Source: Mimachlamys varia
Taxonomy: Eukaryota > Mollusca > Bivalvia > Pectinida > Pectinidae
DNA: 64,000 bases
NCBI GenBank assembly: GCA_947623455.1
Contig: OX392533.1
Location: 34,532,229 to 34,596,228 of the forward strand
Direction: 5' to 3'
Shown piece by piece: positions 48,601 through 56,989 of the stretch; within the stretch, counting starts at the first letter, position 1; every line of letters starts with the position of its first letter. The notes below the pieces were generated by a model. The model was not told the DNA's origin, did no database searches, and saw only the letters and a program-made list of their open reading frames with translations. Both the position numbers and the translations under genes were made by a program.

Positions 48601-50466
48601 ATTTCTTTTCCAGTAGGAAGCAATCAAATATATAAATTACAGAAAGTATCAATAATATTTATTGTTCTTAAGGAAATAGATAGGGGGTAACAAAATTTTT
48701 TTTTTGATTTTTTGTTTTTTGCAGAATTGATTACTTATAAACATACTACATCATATAACAAAAAGTAATTTTCAAAATTATGTTCCCAAATGTGTCAATT
48801 AACGTGATTTAACATTGAACACGCTCATACAGATCAACACGTGGTACTGTTTACACCATAAACAGATACATCACACAGTGGCGTGGTCAGTTAGAAAGTC
48901 ATTAGCACTGTGCTATGGTTGTGTGAAGTGATGGGTAATCATGCTGCTATAATCCATTAAGTCATGGTCAGTCTTTGATGTAATACAGCCCTATAGTTCC
49001 TACTATAAGAGAGGGACCGGAGCGTTTCTAATGACCCCTTCATTACATGGGAGGAGCTTATCCTATGTCCAGTCTGACATTTCGCGGGAAAGGGGCATTT
49101 TCACTGAGAAATATTTTAATATTCATTAATTTCTCAGTTATTTGAACCAATGCATGCTCCGTTTTTTCGGAGGACAGCTTGATGGATACATGTCTAGTCA
49201 TGATTAATGGTTTGATAGGCAGAATCGGTCAGATAAGTGTTAAAACCAGAGATATCCGATTTCAAAGAGTGGAAATGGTCTTTAGAGCACTTTCATAACT
49301 TCAACAAGTTGTCAACTTCAAACAGCCATAACTTTGGCATCTGTGGACCGATTTCTTCCAAACTTTGCAGGATTGTTGGGAATGACCTTGTCAACAATAG
49401 CGTGCCTCAGTTTCTGAAGAATTTAGCTACAACAAGATTTATAGCCAATTAAGTGAATTTGGGCATGAAAATCCCACCCAGAGACCATAAAATCGAAATT
49501 ACTTCAATTCTAGAACATATAGGAAAAATCTGAGGCACGTTTTTGTAGATGACCTTTCTGTCTGTCAATAGGAAAAGTATTGTCAGTTTTTGTAAGAAAA
49601 TGTGAAAGAAGATCCAAATTCAAAAGTGTCTGTCATTTTTTATATTATATACTATTATGCAATTATGAATTAATTTAACACTATAATTATATGTTCACTT
49701 TATAGAAAATTTGATAACCTTTCCAATGATATATGATACATGCATGTGATTAAATGTATATCCAAATTATTAAGCAAAACATCTGAAAAGACTGTACCCC
49801 CTATCTATATCCTTAATTTACCTCAGGTGAAAAAAAAAATCTTTTATTTTTAATTAAGTTGATAATTGATTTTTTTGGAAGATTTCATAAAATCAATATT
49901 TTCTCATTTCATAAAATCAATATATTTTCATAACTCTGGAGTCACTGGCAAGATAAGTGGGGTTTCTTTTAACTGAACATATGTAATGGTCTTTATGAAT
50001 TTAGAAAATAAAGCAATGTATTATTTTATTGAAATTAGGAATACATTCCTCATTTTTCATCATTATGAAAAAAATTGTCACTTTTTACTTTAATTTAGGT
50101 AAGGGAAAAAGTCTGTATTCGACTGTAAAACTAGGCAAACCAAAGCATGTATTCATAAAAACAAACAAACATTTTTTTCCTCTCAAGATATATATATTTA
50201 CCAACAACATTGACAACATTTTCGACATTGCCAGAGTCTATTGGCTCCACTTTCTGGGCTTCTATGGTGATAAACCCGGACTCTGTCTGTCCATCTGTCA
50301 AGGCTTCCCCGACCACCACACCGGCGGAGTGCGCTCCTACCGTAAACTGATCTGGATCATCAGTCTGTTCGATTTCTTTGTTAAATGACACCAGGTAATG
50401 CTGCAGATCATTGAGGTTGACTGGAACACCCGGGCTCTCCGACGGATTCTCATTTCCCGGATCCAT
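33554..50466 (-). CDS. CTCF: CTCF, eleven-zinc-finger chromatin insulator protein, complete gene
   Basis: Coding exons in transcript order: 50466-50202, 48317-48019, 43509-43303, 42532-42434, 41930-40742, 38212-37761, 37037-36918, 36124-36016, 35298-35208, 33620-33554. All introns are GT..AG and phases agree over 965 residues. Eleven C2H2 fingers lie at about residues 438-750; ZF3-ZF6 carry blocks such as TSGELVRHIRYKHT, YASVELSKMKRHMRSHTGERP and TYKLKRHMRIHTGEKPYEC that match CTCF closely. CTCF binds insulator DNA and anchors cohesin loops in the nucleus. The N-terminus is acidic and Gln/Val-rich, the C-terminus acidic and ends with basic SKKRRES and SPSKRIKIS, likely nuclear localisation signals. 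Start: ATG at 50466-50464 with A at -3 and G at +4. The open frame continues eight codons upstream but with no ATG, so a 5' untranslated exon probably lies farther upstream. No cohesin-binding YDF motif was seen. Confidence 0.95.
34572..34717. repeat. Hairpin element in CTCF intron 9
   Basis: ATCACCCCTGT, GAGAAATCTCAACCCGAG and GAGATTTATGAATT on the left mirrored by AATTCATAAATCTTATCTC, GAGTTGAGATATC and ACAGGGGTGAT on the right. Confidence 0.78.
35208..35298 (-). CDS. CTCF: CTCF coding exon 9
   Basis: Residues 914-943 plus two bases. DILQIDLHTASQDQEAAENV followed by VISLQTAMDT. Acceptor tgatgcag, donor AAG|GTATAG. Too short to show as an open frame; it is supported by phase agreement on both sides. 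Confidence 0.8.
35511..35906. mobile_element. 390-bp family element, copy D
   Basis: Both TIRs present (AAAGGCCCAATATACGTAAC and GTTACATATATTGGGCCTTT). Lies in the CTCF intron between coding exons 8 and 9, inverted relative to copies A and E. Confidence 0.85.
36016..36124 (-). CDS. CTCF: CTCF coding exon 8
   Basis: Residues 878-913 plus one base. RKDVETQVALETDSEHEEEV, strongly acidic. Acceptor cttttcag, donor GCAG|GTAGAT. Confidence 0.82.
36403..36751. mobile_element. Small TIR element, CAGGGCTTTATCA termini
   Basis: CAGGGCTTTATCA at the left and TGATAAAGCCCTG at the right; internal TTTTTCCCAA stretches are mirrored. A CAGGG start is common in hAT-type elements. No clean target duplication seen. 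In the CTCF intron between coding exons 7 and 8. Confidence 0.7.
36918..37037 (-). CDS. CTCF: CTCF coding exon 7
   Basis: Residues 838-877, phase 0. VASGGNLDNQTIRMSLATA and a Gln-rich acidic end. Acceptor ttttacag, donor GAG|GTGGGT. Confidence 0.82.
37163..37340. mobile_element. 178-bp MITE, ACAGTAAAACCCCACTTACTC termini
   Basis: Left ACAGTAAAACCCCACTTACTC, right GAGTAAGTGGGGTTTCACTGT. CAGTG/AAACC ends are typical of pogo- or Tc1-type MITEs. In the CTCF intron between coding exons 6 and 7. Confidence 0.8.
37761..38212 (-). CDS. CTCF: CTCF coding exon 6 (zinc fingers 10-11)
   Basis: Residues 687-837. ZF10 is CKECGQTFRQKQLLRRH, very close to vertebrate ZF10; ZF11 is CDECDKTFAHKGNLMRHMQQH, a canonical C2H2. 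Then VIVHPDGRVEEVTSKLQ and other C-terminal linker. Acceptor ctaccacag, donor CAG|GTAAGG. Confidence 0.94.
38213..39040 (-). other. CTCF intron sequence next to exon 6
   Basis: AT-rich intron with loose relatives of the minisatellite unit from about 38800 on; nothing else recognised. Confidence 0.45.
39040..39330. repeat. CTCF-intron minisatellite, left block
   Basis: Units of about 75-95 bp: ACATACATACCTGTCTACTA, GAGTATCAGACCTAAAACTA, TCTACGCTCACCTGTGTGTG, TGAGTGAAGTTTTAACTTAA. On the minus strand each unit includes a near copy of the end of CTCF coding exon 5 and its donor. Confidence 0.88.
39331..40416. mobile_element. Transposon with CATACCTGTCAAG termini and 8-bp target duplication
   Basis: TIRs CATACCTGTCAAG (39331-39343) and CTTGACAGGTATG (40404-40416) are perfect inverses. 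Both sides are flanked by GCGTGTGT (39323-39330 and 40417-40424), an 8-bp duplication as made by hAT-type transposases, though the flank is itself repetitive. The interior is non-coding with an inner palindrome TCATATGTGACCTT at 39498-39546. Confidence 0.8.
40417..40735. repeat. CTCF-intron minisatellite, right block next to exon 5
   Basis: Continues the array of 39040-39330 after a transposon insertion. The last unit abuts the true exon 5 donor at 40742. The minus strand repeats ACACACAG|GTGAGCGTAG in each unit. Confidence 0.88.
40742..41930 (-). CDS. CTCF: CTCF coding exon 5 (zinc fingers 1-9)
   Basis: Residues 291-686 plus one base. About 145 residues of acidic linker, then nine consecutive fingers from CHYCDYTSP to CEQCDYAAQ..HILTH. 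Acceptor tttcctcag, donor ACACAG|GTGAGA. If the donor is not used, the frame runs six codons (GENIDR) into the intron and stops, which would give a nine-finger protein. Confidence 0.95.
42434..42532 (-). CDS. CTCF: CTCF coding exon 4
   Basis: Residues 258-290, phase 0 at both ends. ELADTVGNGSDPVAVLASVA followed by ANTSTLNQLQTIT. Acceptor ttgtacag, donor ACG|GTACAC. Confidence 0.85.
42853..43242. mobile_element. 390-bp element, CAATCTGATTAAAA termini
   Basis: CAATCTGATTAAAA..TCCTGATCTC at the left, GGATCTCTATTTTAATCAGATTG at the right. Lies between CTCF coding exons 3 and 4. The sequence just left of it (GGTGACAGAGTACATAGCAT) recurs at about 61165-61185. Confidence 0.68.
43303..43509 (-). CDS. 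CTCF: CTCF coding exon 3
   Basis: Residues 189-257, phase 0 at both ends. QLEIPVSDTGDGEQKIVHVV and a short LTTGLTTGLNTSTG internal repeat. Acceptor ttcttgtag, donor CAG|GTACCA. Confidence 0.85.
43510..45907 (-). other. CTCF intron between coding exons 2 and 3, part without elements
   Basis: Long AT-rich intron. Apart from the dispersed repeat at 45137-45258 nothing was recognised; open frames here look like chance. Confidence 0.45.
45137..45258 (+). repeat. Exon-adjacent repeat family, copy in CTCF intron
   Basis: GATTTTACAAGGGTCCCAATG through TTTTGTTGACACTTTGATAT. Antisense to CTCF and not next to an exon, which shows the family is dispersed. Confidence 0.7.
45912..47578. mobile_element. 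piggyBac-like non-autonomous element
   Basis: Ends CCCTTTGCCACATG and CATGGGGCAAAGGG with TTAA on each side (45908-45911, 47579-47582), the CCC..GGG plus TTAA layout of piggyBac. No transposase was recognised. The right end carries four 35-bp subterminal repeats. In the CTCF intron between coding exons 2 and 3. Confidence 0.8.
47441..47578. repeat. Four 35-bp subterminal repeats
   Basis: GGCGTCTAGAGGCGCTTGCAT, GGCGTCGAGAAGCGCTTACAT, GGCGTCGAGAGGCGCTTACAT and GGCGTCCAGAGGCGCTTACAT start near 47441, 47476, 47512 and 47547. They are CG-rich against an AT-rich background and probably transposase-binding sites of the enclosing element. Confidence 0.8.
47827..47952. repeat. TGGTCTTTATGGTCG hairpin, copy 2
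   Basis: AGTGTCTTGATGTGGTCTTT plus ATGGTCGTTATAAATGACA faces TCTTTCATATCTACCATGAA plus GATCATGTCAAGACACTT. The flanks (ACTATATAAACTAACCAGG) match those of copy 1 (ACTATATAACCTAACCAGG). Confidence 0.72.
48019..48317 (-). CDS. CTCF: CTCF coding exon 2
   Basis: Residues 89-188. N-terminal low-complexity region including TTMDITEAVQQLSQVEA and VEELSKAVDDNKQ. Acceptor is a long T-run then tag; donor AAA|GTATGA. Joins exon 1 through a split Asp codon. Confidence 0.85.
48672..49812. mobile_element. TTAA-flanked element, GGAAATAGATAGGGGG termini
   Basis: Left end GGAAATAGATAGGGGGTAAC, right end GTACCCCCTATCTATATCC, with TTAA at 48668-48671 and 49813-49816. About 1.14 kb, non-coding, in the CTCF intron between coding exons 1 and 2. 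Confidence 0.78.
50202..50466 (-). CDS. CTCF: CTCF coding exon 1
   Basis: Residues 1-88 plus one base. Starts MDPGNENPSESPGVPVNLND and runs through an acidic disordered segment. A possible acceptor (aaaatag) lies 24 bp before the ATG, so this is probably the second exon of the mRNA. Donor G|GTAAAT. Confidence 0.85.
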
Positions 50467-50676
50467 CTTTGGTTTGGGTTCAGCAAACAACTATTTTCTG
50501 AAATATTTTTTTTTTCTTTAATTAAATATTACCCAAATTACAATACATGTCAAACATGTCGAAGAATATAACATTATGACCAAGTCTATTGAAGATGAAT
50601 ACAGTATACTTGACCATATTATATTGAGTAGTTTAAAGAAAACTTTAATCCTGTACTTCTCAACACTTAGTCTTAT

Positions 50677-51070
50677 TAAAGGCCCAATATACGTAACTTC
50701 AGGACTTTTTTCGTGATTCTGGAAAATTCTAAAAAAAAATCCCAGTTGATAACCATGCAAAAATAAGCCAAAAACGAAGTACACCTGAGCGGTAACTAAC
50801 AAGAAACTCTTGACGAAAAAATCCAAAGAATTGAAAATAATTCAGGTGGGGCCCACTTCAACAACAAACCGAAGGTAAAAGACGGTTCGAAATGGACGCG
50901 TGTTTACAAATAGCGTGTTTCAACTGCTGCTGTACCGGTAATCGCGAAAGAATTCATCTTGAATATTGCTGATATCAGTTAATCTTAGCTAAATCTATAA
51001 ATATAATAAGTTATTAGGCTTGATTTTCACTTCAAGTTTTGCCGAAAGTTACGTATATTGGGCCTTTAAT
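50677..51070. mobile_element. 390-bp family element, copy E (best preserved)
   Basis: Flanked by TTAA on both sides; TIR AGGCCCAATATACGTAACTT with its inverse at the right end. The same orientation as A. It lies just upstream of the first CTCF coding exon. Confidence 0.87.
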
Positions 51071-51392
51071 GTTGTATACAAAACTAAAAGATCAATGTAC
51101 ACATGCAATACATTGTATATTGAGCATTTCCAATTGCCATCCAAGAATCATTTCTACAATTAAACCCAATGACCAAGTCTCATTGGAACTGTCATCCCTG
51201 AACTCACTTACATATGTATAATTTATCTACCACTTTTCTCACTTAAGGAATTTTATTTTACTTACAAAACTCCATAAGTTAAGGGGAAAATCTTCAGTTA
51301 AAGGAACTTTTCTTAACTTCTGTAATGCTTCCTATGAAGATTTTCAAGTAAAGAAATTTCCTTATATTTAGGAATGTTCGTGAAACTCACCA

Positions 51393-51624
51393 CTATAGGC
51401 CTATGTCAAAAGTGTTGTTATCTCCCTTGTTTGCAATATCATGGCTACATTGGGAAGCGTTTTTGAAACTTTGCGCCATGTAATTATGACGTCATAATGG
51501 AAATGAGGTCATCTGATTGTCATATTGTGAGAAATCATCACTAAAACACTTCCCGGAAGTCCCTCTTGCATCCACAATTTTGGCCTATCAAGGGGAATAA
51601 CAACACTTTTGGGAAAGGCCTATA
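51393..51624. mobile_element. 232-bp MITE, CTATAGGCCTATG termini
   Basis: CTATAGGCCTATGTCAAAAG plus TGTTGTTATCTCCCTTG faces CAAGGGGAATAACAACACTT plus TTGGGAAAGGCCTATAG. Confidence 0.8.
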
Positions 51625-51779
51625 GGGCCTATAAATCACGCATAAAAATACTTGTTATTCCAAAGATGTAAGTGTTAACGACAATGTGGAACTGTGGTGT
51701 TCCACTCTCCAGATACAAAAAATTCACGGCAAGGTCATGCAAACAAAAGTAGACTGATGTGTAAAACAGAAGAGCAAAA

Positions 51780-51845
51780 GTACATGGCCATAATTAACCG
51801 TGGTTCGAACCCAGGACATTCCAATTGAGCTACAACAGTATGTCA
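51780..51845 (-). repeat. tRNA-like SINE remnant
   Basis: The minus strand contains TGTAGCTCAATTGGAATGTC and GGGTTCGAACCACGG, the A and B boxes of a tRNA, but they are too close together for a functional tRNA, so it reads as a truncated tRNA-derived repeat. Confidence 0.45.
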
Positions 51846-53084
51846 AATCGAGCTATATCTGGTCGCTGATGATCGACCCGGTCTTGATCCTCTTCATATG
51901 TGTACACATGCACTGGTACTAATGTTCAATGTTTTATACAAATTGAACTTTTTTACATGGTGATTATTTAAAATTAGACATATATAGTGATATACTCATG
52001 CAATCATTGCTGATAGAGCTCGGACTATTCAATACTCATTTAGAACGGACAGTCTTTCATCATGACCCTAATATAAACTTATCTTTATTTACCGATCTTG
52101 TTCGTAATATGCAAGAAATATATGCTTCATATTAAAATCTTAAACGATATGGTAATTATAATATCCCCTGGCCGCAAGTGAGCGATCAATTAACAATTTA
52201 TTTTCATGGGTCCTTTTTTGTAAATATCGCCGAAAACTATGGGTCCCACAAAGTTAAATTGAAGTATTTCAATAATTTCTATGGTTCCTTTCATAATTTT
52301 ATGAGTACTGGACTCGGGACTCGCCCGTATATTGATCAATGCCTTGGTTTATGTAATATTATTTATATTATAAAGTACAATAAGAAATACAAGCACAATA
52401 CTTTTACCTTCAGACAAAAGCATAATCTAACCTTTTATTTGATTTTGTGCTAAAAGCTCAAAATAAACATCTGATATATTTCACTTTGTTATGTTTATAA
52501 TGCAACAATAACATTGTTTTCAAAGAGTTTTTTTTCATAGAGTAACATTTTGTTTTGCTATGAGTCTGCAACTTAGCTGAAATCTGATGTAATTTTTTAT
52601 TTTATTTTTAATTGTTGTGAACAAATTATCACTCAATCTTCCCAATATTTCATTATGATCATTATAGGCCTATTCGTCTTACGTAAAGAGTTATTTTTGC
52701 ATGTAAACTGACCCTAAATATAGACCAGAAGAAGACTGGAGTATTTAGAAACACGTGAACGTTCAGGCGTTTCCCCCCCGTCAAACCAAACAATATTTAG
52801 CTATAAGTACAAAACGAATGAATAAATGGATAACGAGTCGGCACGAAGTATTCCAGTTACGTTTGTATGCTACTTTGTGGGTGTGTCCCTAGTTTGTTGC
52901 TTACAATAGAAGCACTTGTATTTTATGTGGATAATAATGGCGGACCACACTCGTCATTAATAAATAACCCATTTCTCGAGTTTATTATAACTCATTGTGT
53001 CCAATTGACTTCACAGTGATGTCTGAAACACTTTACATAATCACGACCTGTGAAACAAACTGAAAGTGGAGGGTTATCTCATTT

Positions 53085-53140
53085 CGAAGGTACAGCGCCA
53101 CCGTGCAGCAATGATTTTTGACCAGCGCCCTCTGCTAAAA
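53085..53140. promoter_or_regulatory. Two CTCF-motif-like sites upstream of CTCF
   Basis: CAGCGCCACCGTGCAG (53093-53108) and CAGCGCCCTCTGCT (53123-53136) resemble the reverse complement of the CTCF core motif (AGCGCCCCCTGGTGG). They lie about 2.6 kb upstream of the first CTCF codon. A candidate autoregulatory site only; no binding evidence. Confidence 0.3.
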
Positions 53141-53603
53141 CTTCTCCTCGCCGACAGGGGACGGGCTGCTCCTCAAAGTATTGGCGATATCGAACTCGTA
53201 TATGTGATACACTTACCTGTTAATGAGTCCGATGACACGTGGAACGTTTTAAGACCGTTTTCAGTCAAAAGTTGTAGCTATTTATACAGAAACTTTCAAT
53301 ATTTTGCCCTGGTGTTTTTCGAACTGAGAGAAAAATCCAAAATGGCGACCCGAAACGGGAAGTGTGGCAAGGCCGAGCCAACGAACATGATTGCCTTTGG
53401 GCATGTTGATATATTGTTGTGTAAGGCCTAGTATTTTGGTTGTTGGTATGGAATTCAAAGTATAAATATATAATTTAATGTAGAACAGTGTGAACTTTAA
53501 GCACGACTGCACCTTTTACCTTAATATTTTCCCATTTTCGTCACACGAGGGCGTTGTTTTATGACCTAGATAATTTCCGCCATCCTCTGCAGGCTTGCAT
53601 ACG

Positions 53604-53618
53604 ATTGCGCATGCGTGC
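53604..53618. promoter_or_regulatory. NRF1-type palindrome
   Basis: TTGCGCATGCGTGC matches the NRF1 consensus core GCGCATGCGC with one change at the end. Together with the motifs at 53.1 kb it marks a possible housekeeping promoter for CTCF. The TSS and first untranslated exon were not located. Confidence 0.35.
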
Positions 53619-54064
53619 ACAGGTACTTTGAAATAAAAAAGCGGGATTTCTGTTTGAATGCTTCTGTTTCTAACTAAATTTAAAATTATCGAGTAGGGTG
53701 TCCTGAACGATTTGAATTAAATGGATTTTTTTCTTTATTCTTAATATAAAAAAAATCCAACATAAAACAAAGTTAGATATATGCAGGGGCTAGGTACAGA
53801 CCTATGTCGCTATGAAATGATTGTCAGATAATTATTTTACCTCTCGAATATCAGCTTCGTTAATATTGCAGCCTGTCATATTACGCTGGGCACTGGTATT
53901 TTGGTGATGAAATAAAATCAGACCATCATCAAGATTGCAAAAGGTATTTAGATCTACGTTAAAAAGGTTCTTGTTTTATATTTACACACAAATCACGGAC
54001 TTTTAAAATAGTTTAATTCCGTGACACAAACAGAAAAGTATACTACTGTGCATATAAGACTTAA

Positions 54065-54175
54065 TTCATGACAAGGAATGTAAGGCGCATTCCTCCTTCG
54101 GGGTTTTCGAATTTGGTAAAACCCGAGGGTTTTGCCAAATTAAAAAAAAACCCGATGGTGGAATTATTTTCCCTA
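54065..54175. repeat. Short hairpin
   Basis: TTCGAATTTGGTAAAACCCG and the following GGGTTTTGCCAAATT pair; outer CCTCCTTCGGG and CCCGATGGTGG also face each other. Confidence 0.6.
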
Positions 54176-54204
54176 TCGTACACCTTTGGCCATGAAGGAA
54201 TATT

Positions 54205-54580
54205 ATATAAGGATTGAAAGTTATTTTTTTAACTTGCATAGTGCTATGAAAGCTCAGCCGTTACATCCATATTGAATGAAGCCCGCTAGGGCATCATGCT
54301 AAATATGGATGTAACCGCTGACCTTTCATAGCACTATGAAAGTTAAAAAAAAATTACTTTCAATCCATATATTTACATTTTTACTATAACACAGATACTG
54401 AATAACATTTATATTTTTTCCAAATAATTAGTTTATTAGCTGCGCTTCTATAGGTGTCGTCATTTAAACGACATTGGCGGAACAGTCCAGCTTTAATAAA
54501 TTTGGCGCCAATGATAACGACGAGTCATTTGAGCGTTTGTCGCAAGGGCAATCTCCATGTTATTTGAAGCGGCATGAAAA
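54205..54580. repeat. TTACATCCATATTG hairpin element, copy 2
   Basis: Arms ATATAAGGATTGAAAGTTAT and GCATAGTGCTATGAAAGCTC, with GTTACATCCATATTGAATG, are mirrored to 54372. The tail is shared with copy 1 (GTGTCGTCATTTAAACGACA). Confidence 0.78.
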
Positions 54581-54654
54581 GACTCTCATTGATCAAGCTT
54601 GATCTATGACGTCATAATTAAACCACGTGCTACGTCTCGAGAACGATTGCTTTC

Positions 54655-54737
54655 ATATAAGGATTGAAAGTCATTTTTTTAACTTTCATAGTGCTATGAA
54701 AGGTCAGCCGTTACATCCATATTCAGCATGAAGCCCG
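54655..54737. repeat. TTACATCCATATTG hairpin element, left arm only
   Basis: Repeats ATATAAGGATTGAAAGTCAT through ATGAAGCCCGCC and then breaks exactly where the element at 54738-55122 begins. Confidence 0.75.
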
Positions 54738-55122
54738 CCAACTTTTTTTCAATGAATTTTCCTGACTTCGTTTATGGATCATTTTTAATGAAATTTTGTG
54801 TACTTATAGAGAATTGTTTCCTGTTTCATCTCATAATATTTTCACTGTTTTTCCGTTATGTATGACCAGAGAAATCATAATTGATTTACAATATCCAATT
54901 TTTGGAACGCCATTTTGACGTCATTTTGGTTGCGTTATAATTATAGAGAAATGGTGCCACATGGAAATTAGCAGTGTGGATAATTCTGTGTAGCACCATA
55001 AATACACAACGGAAAATTCAATAAATATTATGAGAGGAAACCTTGGATATTTCTGTACCAAATGACAAAAAAATGTCAAAATCCATCCATAAACGAAGAA
55101 AATTCATTGAAAAAAAAGTTGG
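54738..55122. mobile_element. 385-bp TIR element
   Basis: CCAACTTTTTTTCAATGAAT and CTTCGTTTATGGAT are inverted at the right end (ATCCATAAACGAAG, ATTCATTGAAAAAAAAGTTGG). Further inner pairing around TCTCATAATATT. Non-coding. Confidence 0.78.
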
Positions 55123-55390
55123 AAAGACAAATAATATATAGCAAAATAAAAAAAAAAAAAGACTTTTGGCACATAACTGTAGATAAAACGACACAAAATA
55201 ATGAAATTAACTACATTAGATTACCACTGTAATTTCTTTCAAAGATACAACTTGGAACAAAACGAACAATTTTCACTTAGTCAAATGAACATCATTTAAA
55301 AACGACCGACTAGCTCATTAGACTAGAACATATATACAGCCCAGATTTTAATCCGACCAAAGATGGGTTTGGAAAGCTTAAAAGTGTCAT

Positions 55391-55762
55391 TGAAGGCCCA
55401 ATATACGTAACTTTCGGTAAAACTTGAAGCGAAAATCAAGTCTAATAACTTATTATATTTATAGATTTAGTTAATATTAACTGATATCAGCAATATCTAA
55501 CCGGTACAGCAGCAGTTGAAACACGCTATTTGTAAGTACGCGTCCATTTTGAACTGTCTTCTAACATCGGCTTGTTGTTAAAGTGGGCCCCACCTGAATT
55601 ATTTTCAATTATTTGAATTTTCTGTCAAGAGTTTCTTGTTAGTTACCGCTCAGGTTTACTTCGTTTTAGGCTTATTTATGAAATGGTTATCAACTGGATT
55701 TTTTTTCAGAATTTTTCAGAATCACGAAAATTTCCCTGAAGTTACGTATATTGGGCCATTAA
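55391..55762. mobile_element. 390-bp family element, copy F
   Basis: AAGGCCCAATATACGTAACT at the left and GTTACGTATATTGGGCCATT at the right. The orientation is as copy D. Right flank TTAA, left flank TTGA (probably a mutated TTAA). Confidence 0.84.
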
Positions 55763-56077
55763 ACAGGAGAGATTAGTTAACACTTGTGCTGGTAAACTCA
55801 AGGTGGCCATATCAGTAGCTTTGAAATCAATTTCACTGACAGATATTAAAATCTGTTATAGAATTGTCAACTATAATTATGTTTGAATTGTTAAATCTTA
55901 TTAAAAGGCAACACTTTATTTCACCAGACATATTATACGCCTCTTATTTCGATGTCTACAATTGTACTTGTATAACAGAATAGTTTTCAAACACAAGTTA
56001 AGGGATGCATTTTTCGATTTGGTAGATTAATTAGTTTTAGATCGGTTTTGTTTACGTTTCCGTATGACAGTATTGGT

Positions 56078-56245
56078 AGGATACAAAACCATAATCCGAA
56101 AACTAGTGGCCAAATATGAACAAAGGAAATGTTTTCACGGAAACCCTTAATGAAAGAGAATTAATGGATCAAGCCGGATGTTTCGGAAGTGCAAAAGTCT
56201 TCTGCTTCACCAACGACATCCGCCAAGAAATCTAGGTCACATGCA
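56078..56245 (-). repeat. Exon-adjacent repeat family, inverted intergenic copy
   Basis: Reverse orientation: AAAACCATAATCCGAAAACTA, AATATGAACAAAGGAAATG, GAAGTGCAAAAGTCTTCTGC, then TTCACCAACGACATCCGCCA. Confidence 0.7.
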
Positions 56246-56989
56246 ACATTTTATGAGCGGTAACTAACAAGGAACTCTTGACAAAACGTTATACACTGGA
56301 CATTCTTAGCCAATGACGTATGACGTTATTTTTTGTAACGTTAATTGTGGTTGGCTATGTCAAAACTTGATACAAATTTAGACTTAAGATTGTTTCATGA
56401 TCCTCGTGCCAGAGTACCCGATGAAAGCCCCATGTAATTTTTAATTTGTGCATTTTCTCCTAGATGAAGCAGATTTTATTAATTAAACTAAAAAAGCAAA
56501 TACTCTAAAGGAATTACCATAAAGTTCCATTAACCACGGATTAAGATAATACCGTGCATTAACCGACCCCAAAATAAATTGAAAAATGAACACCAAAACA
56601 TGGAGATCATTATATAAATCATAGGCGGATCCAGGATTTTGGGTTAGATGGGGCGTACATTTTTTTTCTGAACTGAACTTTAAGTATGAACAGTACTTTA
56701 TTTTCCAAAATTTTGATACAGTTGTTAAAAATAATAAAGTATATTGGGGACTGGAAAACAAGCTAGAAGCTTATATAAATTCCTCTCCCCTTGAATATTA
56801 CAAGCAATGTTATGATTGGCCGACCACACTTTTGTGTATGGGGTGTTCGGCCTCTCGGCCATATTGAATTCACAACAAGATAAAAAATGCATCTTTGTTG
56901 TTCACACGAAGAGTGTTCGAAAATGTTTGCACGAACCGTATACTCGAGAATCACGCGCATTAAACCAGTACGAACCAGAGGAATATGAG

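Larger units (their letters stand above)
51625..54064. other. CTCF upstream region
   Basis: Holds a tRNA-like remnant at 51780 and candidate promoter motifs at 53.1 and 53.6 kb. The open frame 53066-53431 (+) has no recognisable similarity. Confidence 0.45.

Noticed and set aside
33554..50466. CTCFL (BORIS) rather than CTCF
   Set aside because: CTCFL is a vertebrate-lineage paralogue; finger sequences and the invertebrate context fit CTCF.
53066..53431. 121-codon open frame on the plus strand upstream of CTCF
   Set aside because: No family features, atypical composition, and it overlaps candidate promoter motifs; length is within chance for this window.
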